Positions 6,477 through 15,941 are shown, counted from the stretch's first letter. The stretch is 44,025 bases of DNA from JACDAS01 sp046262415 (GCA_046262415.1 JBHEMU010000181.1:1-44025), one strand, 5' to 3'. Notes: a model not told the origin generated them from the sequence alone. Translations and numbers: made by a program.

Positions 6477-9400
6477 ATGCCGGACGTCTTCGCCCGCCTG
6501 CCGCCGCTCCCCGACCATCCCGCGCTCGAGGAGGCGGTCCTCGACCGCTGGGAGCGGGAGCGGACGTTCGAGCGGCTTCGCGAGCTGAACCGGGAGGGGC
6601 CGCGCTTCAGCTTCGTCGACGGCCCGGTGACGGCGAACCGGATGGCGCTCGGCGTGCATACCGCCTGGGGGCGGACGCTGAAGGACGTCTTCCAGCGCTA
6701 CAAGGCGCTCCGCGGGCATCACCAGCGCTACCAGAACGGTTTCGACTGTCAGGGTCTCTGGATCGAGGTAGGGGTCGAGCGCGCGCTCGGTCTCAACTCG
6801 AAACGGGAGATCGAGGAGTACGGGCTCGCCGAGTTCGCCAGACGGTGCCGGGAGGTGGTCGTGCAGTCCTCGCGGGCGTTGACCGACGGCTCGATCCGGC
6901 TGGGTCAATGGATGGACTGGGGGAACGACTACTTCACCTTCAGCGACACGAACATCGAGTACATCTGGCGATTCCTCCAGCTCGTCCACGAGCGCGGCTG
7001 GCTCTACCTCGGTCACCGCTCGACGGAGTGGTGCCCGCGCTGCGGCACGTCGCTCTCCCAGCACGAGCTCACCCAGGCAGGCGTGTATCAGGAGCGGAGC
7101 GATCCGTCGCTCTACGTGCGCTTCCCGCTCCTCGAGCGACCGGACGAGTCGCTCGTCGTCTGGACGACGACGCCCTGGACGCTGCCCGCGAACGTCGCCG
7201 CCGCGGTGAAGCCGGACGCGGAGTACGGACGGCGCGCGAGCGGCGAGTGGGTCGCCGTCGCCAGGTATCCCGACGAGCGGTTCGACCGTCGAGCCCTCGG
7301 GGAGGAGCTCGTGGGTCTTCGCTACCGCGGCCCCTTCGACGACCTCGGCCCCGGCGGCGAGGTCGACCACCGCGTCATCCCGTGGGACGAGGTCTCGCTC
7401 GAGGAGGGAACAGGCGTCGTGCACATCGCGCCGGGCGCCGGCCAGGAGGACTTCGAGCTCGGCCGCTTCCACGACCTCCCAGTGCTCTCTCCGGTCGACG
7501 AGGCGGGACGTTTCTACGACTCGTACGGCTGGCTGCACGGCCTCTCGACGAGCGAGGCGGCGGACCAGATCGTCGGTCGCCTCGCTGAGCAGGGGTTCCT
7601 GCTCGAGGCCGGCACGTACCTCCACCGCTATCCCCACTGCTGGCGCTGCGACACGCCGCTCATCTGGCGCGTGACCGACGACTGGCTGATCTCGGTGGAG
7701 GAGCTCCGCCAGCCGCTGCTCGACGCGAACGCGACGATCGAGTGGACGCCCGCCTACATGGGCAAGCGGATGGACGACTGGCTGCGCAACATGGGCGACT
7801 GGAACATCTCGCGCCGCCGCTACTACGGCCTCCCGCTGCCGTTCTACCCCTGCTCGTGCGGGCATTTGAACGTCATCGGCTCGAAGGCGGAGCTCGTCGA
7901 TCGCGCGACGGGTCCCGTCGAGGGCCTCGAGGAGCTCAGGCGCCCATGGGTCGACGAGGTGCGGATCCGCTGCGCGGCCTGCGGCGAGGAGGTCGCGCGA
8001 ATCGCGGAGGTCGGCGACGTGTGGCTCGACGCCGGCATCGTCCCGTTCTCGACGCTCGGCTGGGAGAGCGCCGAGTACGTGCCGGAGGGCTACGCGACGG
8101 GCGCGGCGAAGGGCCTGACTCGCGCCGACCTGCCGGATCACGCGTACTGGGAGCAGTGGTTCCCGGCCGACTGGGTCTCGGAGATGCGCGAGCAGATCCG
8201 GCTCTGGTTCTACTCGCAGCTGTTCATGTCCGTCGTGCTCACGGGGCGAGCGCCGTTCACCAAGGTGCTCGGCTACGAGAAGATGCTCGACGAGACCGGC
8301 CGCGAGATGCACAGCTCGTGGGGGAACACGATCGACGCACCGGACGCGTTCGCGCGGATGGGCGCAGACGTGATGCGCTGGCAGTTCTGCGAGCAGCCGC
8401 CCGACCGGAACCTCCTCTTCGGCTTCGGGCCCGCGCACGAGATCAAGCGGCGGCTGCTGACGCTCTGGAACTCGGTGCGCTTCTTCGTCGACTACGGAAA
8501 CGTCGCCGGCTTCCGGCCCGTGTTCGCGGAGCTCGGGACCGGGCCGCCGACGGCCGACCTCCGTCCCCTCGACCGCTGGCTCGTCGAGCGCACGCGGCGC
8601 CTCGTCGCCGAGGCGACCGCGGGCTACGAGGCGTACCTGACCGTCGACGTGATCCGCGCCTTCGACGCGTTCGTCAACGACCTCTCGAACTGGTACATCC
8701 GCCGCTCGCGCCGCCGTTTCTGGGAGGAGGACGAGACGGCGCTCCGCGTGCTCTGGTTCGCGCTCGTGCAGTCGGTGCGCGTGATCTCGCCGGTGATGCC
8801 CTTCCTGGCCGAGCACCTCTGGGACAACCTCGTTGGCAGCGCGTGCGAGGGGGCTCCGGAGTCGGTGTTCCTCGCCGGCTGGCCCGAGGCGGGCGGGGCG
8901 GACGCGGGCCTGCTGGCGGAGGTCGCGGAGGTCCGCCGCGTCGTCGAGCTGGGACGCCAAGCTCGCTCCGCGTCGGGCCTGAAGCTCCGGCAGCCGCTGC
9001 GCCGGCTCGTCGTCCAGGGCGGGTCGGCCGCGCGCGCACACGTGGACGAGATCGCCGACGAGCTGCGCGTCAAGGAGGTCGAGTTCGGCGAGATCGAGGC
9101 TTCGGAGCTCCGCGTCCGCCCGAACCTGCCGGTGCTGGGCCCGAAGCTGGGGAAGGAGCTGGGCGCCGTGCGCGCGGCGCTCTCGGAGGGGCGCTTCGAC
9201 GAGCTGCCCGACGGCGCCTTCCGGGTCGACGGTCACATTCTCGGACCGGACGAGGTGCTGGTCGAGCGGACGGGTCGCGAAGGCTGGGCGCTCGCCGGCG
9301 AGGACGAGCTGACCGTGGCGCTCTCGACCGAGCTGGACGACGAGTTGCTGCTGGAGGGTCGCGTGCTCGACCTGATCCACCGTGTCAACTCGATGCGCAA

Positions 9401-9548
9401 GGAGGCGGGCCTCGAGCTGACCGACCGGATCGTGCTGACGCTGCCCGAGGGCGAGGCCGACCTCCTGCCTTACGAGGACTGGATCAAGCGCGAGGTGCTC
9501 GCCGTGCGGATCGAGCTCGGCGGCGAGCAGACGATCGCGAAGGCGTAA
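6477..9548 (+). CDS. ileS: Isoleucyl-tRNA synthetase with non-canonical HIGH and KMSKS motifs
   Basis: Large class I aminoacyl-tRNA synthetase (1023 aa) charging tRNA-Ile. It shows the Ile/Val/Leu architecture: a Rossmann core, a CP1 editing domain (VVWTTTPWTLPANV near residue 230, then GTGVVHIAPGAGQEDF), zinc-binding clusters (WCPRCG, CWRCD, CAACG) and a long C-terminal anticodon-binding region. At the HIGH position it reads ALGVHTAWGRTLKD, with G59-V60-H61-T62. At the KMSKS position it reads REMHSSWGNTID, with M611-H612-S613-S614. Altered-HIGH IleRS of the GxHH type is known and is linked to mupirocin hyper-resistance. ATG 6477 is preferred over the upstream GTG 6414 because of the -10 spacing and the MPDVF start. 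IleRS rather than ValRS is inferred from overall resemblance. Confidence 0.9.
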   Translation: MPDVFARLPPLPDHPALEEAVLDRWERERTFERLRELNREGPRFSFVDGPVTANRMALGVHTAWGRTLKDVFQRYKALRGHHQRYQNGFDCQGLWIEVGVERALGLNSKREIEEYGLAEFARRCREVVVQSSRALTDGSIRLGQWMDWGNDYFTFSDTNIEYIWRFLQLVHERGWLYLGHRSTEWCPRCGTSLSQHELTQAGVYQERSDPSLYVRFPLLERPDESLVVWTTTPWTLPANVAAAVKPDAEYGRRASGEWVAVARYPDERFDRRALGEELVGLRYRGPFDDLGPGGEVDHRVIPWDEVSLEEGTGVVHIAPGAGQEDFELGRFHDLPVLSPVDEAGRFYDSYGWLHGLSTSEAADQIVGRLAEQGFLLEAGTYLHRYPHCWRCDTPLIWRVTDDWLISVEELRQPLLDANATIEWTPAYMGKRMDDWLRNMGDWNISRRRYYGLPLPFYPCSCGHLNVIGSKAELVDRATGPVEGLEELRRPWVDEVRIRCAACGEEVARIAEVGDVWLDAGIVPFSTLGWESAEYVPEGYATGAAKGLTRADLPDHAYWEQWFPADWVSEMREQIRLWFYSQLFMSVVLTGRAPFTKVLGYEKMLDETGREMHSSWGNTIDAPDAFARMGADVMRWQFCEQPPDRNLLFGFGPAHEIKRRLLTLWNSVRFFVDYGNVAGFRPVFAELGTGPPTADLRPLDRWLVERTRRLVAEATAGYEAYLTVDVIRAFDAFVNDLSNWYIRRSRRRFWEEDETALRVLWFALVQSVRVISPVMPFLAEHLWDNLVGSACEGAPESVFLAGWPEAGGADAGLLAEVAEVRRVVELGRQARSASGLKLRQPLRRLVVQGGSAARAHVDEIADELRVKEVEFGEIEASELRVRPNLPVLGPKLGKELGAVRAALSEGRFDELPDGAFRVDGHILGPDEVLVERTGREGWALAGEDELTVALSTELDDELLLEGRVLDLIHRVNSMRKEAGLELTDRIVLTLPEGEADLLPYEDWIKREVLAVRIELGGEQTIAKA

Positions 9549-9555
9549 CGGGGCA

Positions 9556-10086
9556 ATGGTGGCAGCAGCGGCCGTCGCCGCGCTCCTTGCCGCCTACTCG
9601 GCCGAGGGTCCGGCGCCGCCGGTCCGCGACTGCCGAACGAGCGCGTACGGCGATCTCGGCCAGGGCTGGCAGCGACGGGCGGTCGTGGCAGGGCCGGTCG
9701 CGTTCGTGGGGCTGCGGCAGGGGTACAGGTCGGTGCCGCGAGCCTCGCCGCGGACGGCCGCTCGGGTCAAGGTCCTGGTCGTCGTCGAGCCACGAGCGGT
9801 CGTCACGCTGTCGATTGCCGCACGCTCGCAGCGGCTCGCCTCGCTCGCTTATGCACGGCCCGGCCTGCCCGACCCGCCGAATCCGCTCTCCGCGGGCTCG
9901 ACCAGCGTTCGCTTCCGAGCCTGCGCGCACGCGAACTCCGGCGAGCGGTGGAACCGCGGCACGCAGTTTCCCGGCTACTTCCTGCTCGCCGGGCGAGGGT
10001 GTGTCGGCGTGGAGGTGCGCGCTCGCGGACGCCAGGGCGTCCTCCGGCGAACGCTTCGCTTCGGCGTCACCCGCTGCGCCTCCTGA
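9556..10086 (+). CDS. Hypothetical secreted protein
   Basis: A 176-aa product beginning at ATG 9556, seven bases after the ileS stop and probably read from the same transcript. The first 18 residues are a short hydrophobic, Ala-rich segment that could act as a signal sequence. The mature part is basic and contains four cysteines near residues 26, 118, 149 and 174, placed so that two disulfides are possible in an exported protein. No catalytic motif is recognised. Function unknown. Confidence 0.6.
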   Translation: MVAAAAVAALLAAYSAEGPAPPVRDCRTSAYGDLGQGWQRRAVVAGPVAFVGLRQGYRSVPRASPRTAARVKVLVVVEPRAVVTLSIAARSQRLASLAYARPGLPDPPNPLSAGSTSVRFRACAHANSGERWNRGTQFPGYFLLAGRGCVGVEVRARGRQGVLRRTLRFGVTRCAS

Positions 10087-10132
10087 GGGCGAGGCCCCCC
10101 AACATCGAGCCGCTCGCCGCGTCAGAGTAGGC

Positions 10133-11752
10133 GTGGCCCGCAGAGTGTGGCCTTCGCTCGTCTTGCTGGCCGCCGCGGCGGCGTTGTTCGCCGCCGCCGC
10201 CCTCGCGGAGGCCTCGAAGGAGAGAAACGGCACCCTCCGACTTTCCGCGAGCACCGACGTCGACTACGTCGATCCCGCCCTCGCCTACTTCCCGGGCTCG
10301 TTCGGGCTGATCGGCTACGCCACCTGCGCCCGGCTGTACAACTACCCCGACCGCCCCGCGCCCGAGGGAGCGCAGCCGATCCCCGAGGTCGCAGCCGCGT
10401 TTCCGACCGTGTCGCGCGACGGGCGCACCTCCACGATCGACCTGCGCCGGAGCTACCGCTTCCACACCGGCGCGCCGGTGACCGCACACAGCTTCGTCGC
10501 GGCCTTCAACCGCGACGCGAATCCGAAGATGCAGTCGCCGGCGATCGACTACCTGCACGAGATCGAGGGCGCCGACGCGGTGATCGAGGGCAAGGCGAAG
10601 CGGATCTCGGGCGCGCGCGCGCTCGACCGCTGGACGCTGCGGATCTCCACGACGAAGCCGGTGCCGGATCTGGTGTCGCGGCTGACGCTGCCCTTCTTCT
10701 GTCCGATCCTGCCGCGGACCCCGATCGAGCCGGACGGGATCCTCGACCCGGCCGGCTCGGGCCCCTACTACGTCGCCGAGCGCACCGTCAATCGGCAGAT
10801 CGTGCTCGCCCGAAACCGCTTCTACCGCGGCCCGCGGCCGGCGCGGTTCACTCGGATCATCTGGACGATCGGCCCCAGCCTGGCCGCCTGCCGGCTGCTG
10901 ACCGAGCGCGACGAGACCGACTACTGCGTCGACGGGCTCCCGCCGAGCGCCTACAAGGAGCTCGCCGACCGCTACGGCGTCAACCGCCGCGGCGGACGGC
11001 TCTTCTTCAGCCCCCTGCTCGGAATCAGCTACTTCGCGCTCAACCACGACCGGATCGCCTTCAGGCACAACGCGTCGCTCGCCAGGGCGATCAACTACGC
11101 GCTCGACCGCCCCTCGCTCGTCCGGGCGAACGGCTACCTGGGCGGCATCCGCACCGACCAGATGCTCCCGCCCGCGGTGGGGCGAGACGCCGACATCTAC
11201 CCGCTGAAGCAGCCGGACCTGGAAAAGGCGCGGGCGCTGGCGAAGGGCCACATGCCGCCGGGGAACAAGCTCGTGCTCTACACGGACAACCGCGGCGCCA
11301 GGTCCGTGCGCGCGCAGCTGCTGCAGTACCAGCTGAAGCAGATCGGGATCGAGCTCCAGATCCGGGTCACGCGCGCTCACTCCTTTGAGCCCTGCGAGAT
11401 ACGGGGTGAGCCCTTCGATCTCTGCGAGCGGAGCTGGCTCGTCGACTACGCCGACGGCGTCACCTTCGTCGAGCCGCTCCTGAGCGGGAAGCGGATCCAG
11501 GAGACGAAGAACACGAACGTCTCCTACTTCGACGACCCGGGCGTCAACCGCCGGATCGAGCAGATCTCCCGCTTGACCGGGAAGGCCCGCTTCCGGGGCT
11601 GGGCCGACCTGGACGTCCAGGTGACGCGCGAGCACGCGCCGATCGCTCCCTTCCTGGTCCTGACGCAACGCGACTTCCTCTCCGCCCGCGTCGGCTGCTA
11701 CCTGCACCACCCGGTCTGGGGCTTCGACCTGGCGCTCGCCTGCCCGAGGTAG
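10133..11752 (+). CDS. ABC transporter substrate-binding protein, family 5 (peptide/nickel type)
   Basis: Secreted solute-binding protein of the DppA/OppA family (539 aa), which captures oligopeptides or similar ligands outside the membrane. GTG 10133 gives MARRVWPSLVLLAAAAALF, a typical signal peptide that ends near AEAS. No lipobox Cys is seen. Family features follow: DVDYVDPALAYFP, FHTGAPVTAHSFVAAFNRD near residue 115, SGPYYV, and ARAINYALDRPSLV. The open frame runs far upstream, but only as a shadow of ileS. No permease or ATPase gene is adjacent, so it is either an orphan receptor or works with a transporter elsewhere. A strong terminator follows. Confidence 0.88.
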   Translation: MARRVWPSLVLLAAAAALFAAAALAEASKERNGTLRLSASTDVDYVDPALAYFPGSFGLIGYATCARLYNYPDRPAPEGAQPIPEVAAAFPTVSRDGRTSTIDLRRSYRFHTGAPVTAHSFVAAFNRDANPKMQSPAIDYLHEIEGADAVIEGKAKRISGARALDRWTLRISTTKPVPDLVSRLTLPFFCPILPRTPIEPDGILDPAGSGPYYVAERTVNRQIVLARNRFYRGPRPARFTRIIWTIGPSLAACRLLTERDETDYCVDGLPPSAYKELADRYGVNRRGGRLFFSPLLGISYFALNHDRIAFRHNASLARAINYALDRPSLVRANGYLGGIRTDQMLPPAVGRDADIYPLKQPDLEKARALAKGHMPPGNKLVLYTDNRGARSVRAQLLQYQLKQIGIELQIRVTRAHSFEPCEIRGEPFDLCERSWLVDYADGVTFVEPLLSGKRIQETKNTNVSYFDDPGVNRRIEQISRLTGKARFRGWADLDVQVTREHAPIAPFLVLTQRDFLSARVGCYLHHPVWGFDLALACPR

Positions 11753-11770
11753 CTACCGCTCGGAGATCTG

Positions 11771-11811
11771 AAAAGGCCCGCCGCGTGGGGGGGTTGTGCG
11801 GCGGGCCTTTT
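11771..11811. terminator. Bidirectional intrinsic terminator
   Basis: A perfect 14-bp inverted repeat, AAAAGGCCCGCCGC (11771-11784) and GCGGCGGGCCTTTT (11798-11811), encloses a 13-base G-rich loop. T-runs on both strands allow termination in either direction. It closes the transcript of the family 5 binding protein. Confidence 0.9.
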
Positions 11812-11996
11812 CGCTGCTAACCGCGGCTCCAATTGGTCACCAGGGCCGGAGTGCCGCGGTCGCATCGCCCAGTACTCGGAAGGTACAGCCTTCCCGGACG
11901 CCTGCCCATGGGCCGAACGGCCCATCTTTGTAAATAGGAAAACCGCGCTGCCGGGCATGATTTCCGGGCCCCGGCTCTCTATCATCACGGCGGCCA
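11812..11996. other. Intergenic region with two compact hairpins
   Basis: 185 bases without a credible gene. Two hairpins are visible: GGAAGG-TACAG-CCTTCC near 11878-11894 and ATGGGCC-GAAC-GGCCCAT at 11908-11925, the latter followed by an A/T-rich patch (TTTGTAAATAGGAAAA). TATCAT at 11980-11985 is the likely -10 of the sensor kinase, so the hairpins lie upstream of its transcript start. A minus-strand transcript from here would run into the terminator at 11811-11771, leaving room for a small RNA of about 150 nt. I recognise no known riboswitch or RNA family. Confidence 0.4.
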
Positions 11997-14900
11997 GTGA
12001 GGCTCGAGACCAAGTCGGTGCTCGTCAACGCGCTGCCGCTGCTCGTGCTCGCCGGCGCGTACCTCGCGGTTCCGGCGGCTCTCCTCGGTCCCCGGTGGCG
12101 CGACCGCGGACGCCTGACCTTGGGCGAGCTCGCGCTCGCGTCCGTGCTCCCGGCAATCGCGGTGGCGGCGGCGACCCTCGGCATCGCCGTCCTCCTGGAC
12201 CCCGCGCCGCTCGCCGGCCGTCTCTGGAGCTCGTTCGCGGCGATCGCGGTCGCGCTGGTGCCGCCCGCGCTCGTGCTCGCGCGCAGGCGGGAGGTGCTCG
12301 CGGCGCTGGCAGCCGGCCCCCGCGGGCGCGGGGCGCAGGCCCGGATCTCCCTGCTCGACCGCGAGCTGGAGGCGGTGAGCTCGATCTCCTCGGCCCTCGG
12401 TCGCGTCGAAGAGCCGCGCGAGGTGGCGCGCATCCTGCTCGACAAGGTGCGGGAGGTGCTCGGGGTGGAGTTCGCCTCGCTGGCGCTCGTCAGCGACGAC
12501 GGCACCCTGGCGACCGGCCTGCTGGCCGTCGGCGACGAGGGCGAGGTGCCCTGGTGGCGCGACCTCACGCTCGACCTGGCCCAGGAGCCCTCTGCGATCG
12601 CCAGCGCCGCGTTCGAGGGGGCGCCGATCGGCATCTTCGACGTCCAGGAGTCCGCGATCGCCAACCGGCGGATCGCGGAGGCGGTGGGCGCGCGCAGCGC
12701 AGCCTTCGTCCCCCTCGTCGCGAGCGGCGGCGTCGCGGGCGTGCTCGTGGCCGCCTCGACGGGTGAGCGGCGCGCGTTCACCCCGGGCGAGCTGGCGCTG
12801 CTCGAGGCGCTCGCGGCGGAGGCGGCGCTCTCGCTCGCGCGCACGCGCGCGTCGGCGGCGCTGGCGGAGGCGCTCGAGCGGGAGCGGCTGCTCGCAGACG
12901 TCGCCCGGCGCGTCCGTTCGGAGCTCGACGTCGACTCCGTGCTGCAGGCGGCGGTCGCACGCACCGGCCGGGCGCTCGAGGCGACCCGCTGCTTCATCCG
13001 GCTCGGGGAGGACGGCGGCGCGCTGAGCATCGCGGCGGAGTGGGCGGAGGCCGGCCGCGACCCGCTCGGACCGGCCGCCGAGGGGCTCCCGGACTCGAGC
13101 CTCGCCGCCCGGGAGCGGCGGACGGTCGCCGTCGGCGACCTGGAGGCAGACCCGAGGCTGGAGGAGCGCTCGTCGCTGCTCGAGCTGGGCACGCGCGCCC
13201 TCCTGGCGACGCCGATCGTCGTGTTCGAGCGGATGAGCGGCGTGCTCGCCTTGCACCGGGCGGAGGCGGGCGAATGGTCGAGCGGCGAGGTCGCGCTCGC
13301 GGAGGCCGTGTCCCACGAGATCGGGCTCGCCGTCCACACGGCCCGCCTCCTCGAGGAGAACCGCACGCAGCTCGCCCAGCAGCGCGCGCTGCTCGAGGCG
13401 GCGCGCGTCCTGACCGGCGAGCTGCGGCTCGAGACGGTGGTGCATCGCCTCGTCGAGGAGCTCGCGAAGCTGCTCGAATGCGAGATCGCCAACTGCTGCC
13501 TGATCGATCCGACGGCGCGCGTGTTCCGCTGCGCGGCCGTGGTCGGGCTCCCGCAGGCGGTGCTCGGCTTCGAGTTCCCGCTCGACCGGGGACTCGCCGC
13601 CCGGGCGGTGGCCGAGGGGCGTCCGGTCCGGTCGGACGACCACGGCACGATCGAGCTCCCGGTGCCGGACGGGGAGCGAGAGGGCCTGGTCGGGGCGATC
13701 GTGGCGCCGATGACGTGGTCGGGCGAGACTCGGGGCGTGCTCGCCGTCGGCAGCCGCGATCCCGGGCGGAGGTTCGACGCCGGGGACGCGGAGCTGCTGG
13801 AGGGGTTCGCCGGCCTCGCCGCGCTCGCCCTGCGCAACGCCGAGAGCTACGAGCTGAGCGCACGCCAGGCCAGGATCGAGCGGGGCTTCTCCCGCGTGGC
13901 CTCGCTGCTCGGCGACCCGCTCTCGCTGCCCGAGACGCTCGACGCGGTCGCGCAGGCGGCCTGCGTCTCGCTCGGCGGTGCGGGCGCCTGCGTGCTGATC
14001 CCTGGCGGGGAGGGGCTGACCGTGGCGGGGTCGCACGCGCTCGACGTGCCCGTCCTCGAGGCCGCGAGAGCGGGAGCATTCGGGTCCGCACCGGCGCTGC
14101 TGCTCGCGGCGGGTGAGGGCCGCATCCTCGCGTCCCCCGAGCTGGCCCGCGACGACCGGTTCGGCGACGGGTTCCGGGAGGTGCTCGGAGGCGCGTACCG
14201 GTCGCTGCTGGCTGTGCCCGTGCAGGTGCCCCGCTCGGCCCAGTACGGCCTGGTGATCGTCGTCTTCGTCGAGGAGCACGCCTTCACCGACGACGATCTC
14301 GAGCTCGCCGGGCACCTCGCCCAGGCGGCGAGGGGGGCGCTCGAGCGCAGCGACCTCTTCGAGACGGAGCGGCATGCCCGCGCCCTGTCGCAGCAGCTCG
14401 CGCGGAGCGGCAGCAAAGTGGCGACCGAGCTCGACCCGGCGGCCGTGCTCGACGAGGTCGTCGAGCGGGCGCCAGCGCTCCTGGGCGTGGAGGCGGGCGC
14501 CGTCTGGGTGACCGAGGGGGACGACCTCGTCGTCGTCGCCGTCTCGGGCGACGGCCTCGAGGGCGTTCTCGGCGCGCGCGTCCCGGCCGAGCTGAGGGCC
14601 GTCGGGGACGCGGCCCAGGCGCAGGTGCCGGTCGTGCTGGCTTCGGTCGCCGAGGTGCCGCGGCTGCAGGACCGCGAGCCGATCCTCGCCCTCGGCTTCA
14701 GTGGCTTCCTCGGCGTTCCCCTGACGCTGCCGGAGGGGCAGGGCGTCCTCGCGGTGTACTCCCGGCAGGTCCGACCCTGGCGGCAGGAGGAGGTCGAGTC
14801 GCTGGTGGCCCTCGCCGCGAATGCCTCGGCCGCCTTCGCCAACGCCGAGCTCTACCAGCGGGTGGCGCAGGAGAAGGAGCGCAGTGTCGCCATCCTCGCC

Positions 14901-15896
14901 AACATCGCCGACGGCATCGTCGCCGTCGACCGGGAGGGGGAGGTCGTGCTGTGGAACGCGGCGGCGGAGCGGATCACGGGTGTCCCGGTGAGCGAGGCCC
15001 TCGGCCGTGAGCCGGCGCAGGTGCTCCAGCGGCGGCTCGAGTCGACGGAAGACGCGCCCGTCGGCAACCGCTTCGTCTCGATCGCGCGCGGCACCGAGGA
15101 GGTCTGGCTCTCGCTGACCGAGGCGGTGATGCGGGATCCGGCCGGGGGGGTCTCCGGGCGGATCTTCGCCTTCCGCGACATCTCGAGCGACCGTGCGGTC
15201 GAGCAGATGAAGTCGGACTTCGTCCTCACCGTCTCCCACGAGCTGCGGACGCCTCTGACCTCGATCTACGGCTTCGCCGAGACGCTGCTGCGGAGCGACG
15301 TCGCGTTCTCGGAGGAAGAGCGGCGGACGTTCCTGGGCTACATCGCCTCCGAGGCGGAGCGGCTGACGGCGATCGTCGACGCCCTGCTGAACGTCGCGCG
15401 CCTCGATACGGGCGACCTCGTCGTGCACGCCGTCCCCATGGACGTCCGCGGCGTCGTCTCGGAGGTCGTCGCCGGCGTCAGCGAAGCGAGCGGCGACAAC
15501 GGCCACCGCTTCGTCGTCGACCTGCCGGCGGAGCCGCTCGACGCCCATGCCGACCGCGAGAAGCTGCGGCAGATCCTCGGCCAGCTCGTCGACAACGCGA
15601 TCAAGTACTCCCCGAGTGGCGCCACGGTGACGATTCAGGGGAGCCGCGAGGGCGAGTCCGTGCGACTCGCGGTCGCCGACGAGGGGGTCGGCATCCCGCA
15701 GAGCGAGCAGGAGCGGATCTTCCGGAAGTTCTACCGCGCCGGCGACCCCGCGGGCAGGCTCCCGGGGACCGGGCTCGGCCTCTTCATCGCCCACGGCCTG
15801 GTCGCCGCGATGGGCGGTCGGATCTGGGTCGATTCGACGGAAGGCCTGGGCTCAACCTTTGCCGTCGAACTGCCGAGTGTGACGGTGGAGGACTGA
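11997..15896 (+). CDS. Membrane-anchored sensor histidine kinase with five GAF domains and a PAS domain
   Basis: Very long (1299 aa) two-component sensor kinase. Three hydrophobic helices (about residues 8-28, 43-66 and 76-95) anchor it. About five GAF-type repeats follow (roughly 120-290, 295-455, 460-620, 625-790 and 795-955), then a PAS domain (about 960-1070, starting ILANIADGIVAVDREGEV). The HisKA domain reads VSHELRTPLTSIYGF with the phospho-acceptor H1081. The HATPase has N-box DNAIKYSPSG (about residue 1200) and G2 box GTGLGLFIAHGL (about 1258). GTG 11997 lies 11 bases after TATCAT. The adjacent receiver gene is the probable partner. Several GAFs imply integration of signals such as redox, light or cyclic nucleotides; ligands are unknown. 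Confidence 0.92.
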   Translation: MRLETKSVLVNALPLLVLAGAYLAVPAALLGPRWRDRGRLTLGELALASVLPAIAVAAATLGIAVLLDPAPLAGRLWSSFAAIAVALVPPALVLARRREVLAALAAGPRGRGAQARISLLDRELEAVSSISSALGRVEEPREVARILLDKVREVLGVEFASLALVSDDGTLATGLLAVGDEGEVPWWRDLTLDLAQEPSAIASAAFEGAPIGIFDVQESAIANRRIAEAVGARSAAFVPLVASGGVAGVLVAASTGERRAFTPGELALLEALAAEAALSLARTRASAALAEALERERLLADVARRVRSELDVDSVLQAAVARTGRALEATRCFIRLGEDGGALSIAAEWAEAGRDPLGPAAEGLPDSSLAARERRTVAVGDLEADPRLEERSSLLELGTRALLATPIVVFERMSGVLALHRAEAGEWSSGEVALAEAVSHEIGLAVHTARLLEENRTQLAQQRALLEAARVLTGELRLETVVHRLVEELAKLLECEIANCCLIDPTARVFRCAAVVGLPQAVLGFEFPLDRGLAARAVAEGRPVRSDDHGTIELPVPDGEREGLVGAIVAPMTWSGETRGVLAVGSRDPGRRFDAGDAELLEGFAGLAALALRNAESYELSARQARIERGFSRVASLLGDPLSLPETLDAVAQAACVSLGGAGACVLIPGGEGLTVAGSHALDVPVLEAARAGAFGSAPALLLAAGEGRILASPELARDDRFGDGFREVLGGAYRSLLAVPVQVPRSAQYGLVIVVFVEEHAFTDDDLELAGHLAQAARGALERSDLFETERHARALSQQLARSGSKVATELDPAAVLDEVVERAPALLGVEAGAVWVTEGDDLVVVAVSGDGLEGVLGARVPAELRAVGDAAQAQVPVVLASVAEVPRLQDREPILALGFSGFLGVPLTLPEGQGVLAVYSRQVRPWRQEEVESLVALAANASAAFANAELYQRVAQEKERSVAILANIADGIVAVDREGEVVLWNAAAERITGVPVSEALGREPAQVLQRRLESTEDAPVGNRFVSIARGTEEVWLSLTEAVMRDPAGGVSGRIFAFRDISSDRAVEQMKSDFVLTVSHELRTPLTSIYGFAETLLRSDVAFSEEERRTFLGYIASEAERLTAIVDALLNVARLDTGDLVVHAVPMDVRGVVSEVVAGVSEASGDNGHRFVVDLPAEPLDAHADREKLRQILGQLVDNAIKYSPSGATVTIQGSREGESVRLAVADEGVGIPQSEQERIFRKFYRAGDPAGRLPGTGLGLFIAHGLVAAMGGRIWVDSTEGLGSTFAVELPSVTVED

Positions 15897-15929
15897 TTCC
15901 CCCGAGGTTGGGTATAGGGGAACGATTCG

Positions 15930-15936
15930 AAGGAGG
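15930..15936 (+). promoter_or_regulatory. Strong Shine-Dalgarno that fixes a TTG start
   Basis: AAGGAGG lies five bases before TTG 15942, and no ATG or GTG is available in frame at the right distance. This sets the receiver start at the rare TTG. TATAGG at 15913-15918 may be a separate -10. Confidence 0.7.
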
Positions 15937-15941
15937 CGAGC

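Noticed and set aside
6330..9380. Minus-strand open frame of 1016 codons opposite ileS
   Set aside because: Shadow of ileS; no domain, and the codon pattern mirrors the sense gene.
11837..11945. Minus-strand stretch reading PIYKDGPFGPWAGVREG and beyond, which looks protein-like
   Set aside because: No start codon is available near it and it lies over the two hairpins; kept only as a structured region.
11698..11988. Minus-strand 96-codon frame across the terminator
   Set aside because: It reads through a strong intrinsic terminator and into the 3' end of the binding-protein gene; composition is not protein-like.
11985..15794. Minus-strand open frame of 1269 codons opposite the sensor kinase
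   Set aside because: Shadow frame; it shows no motifs, while the plus strand has clear HisKA and HATPase boxes.
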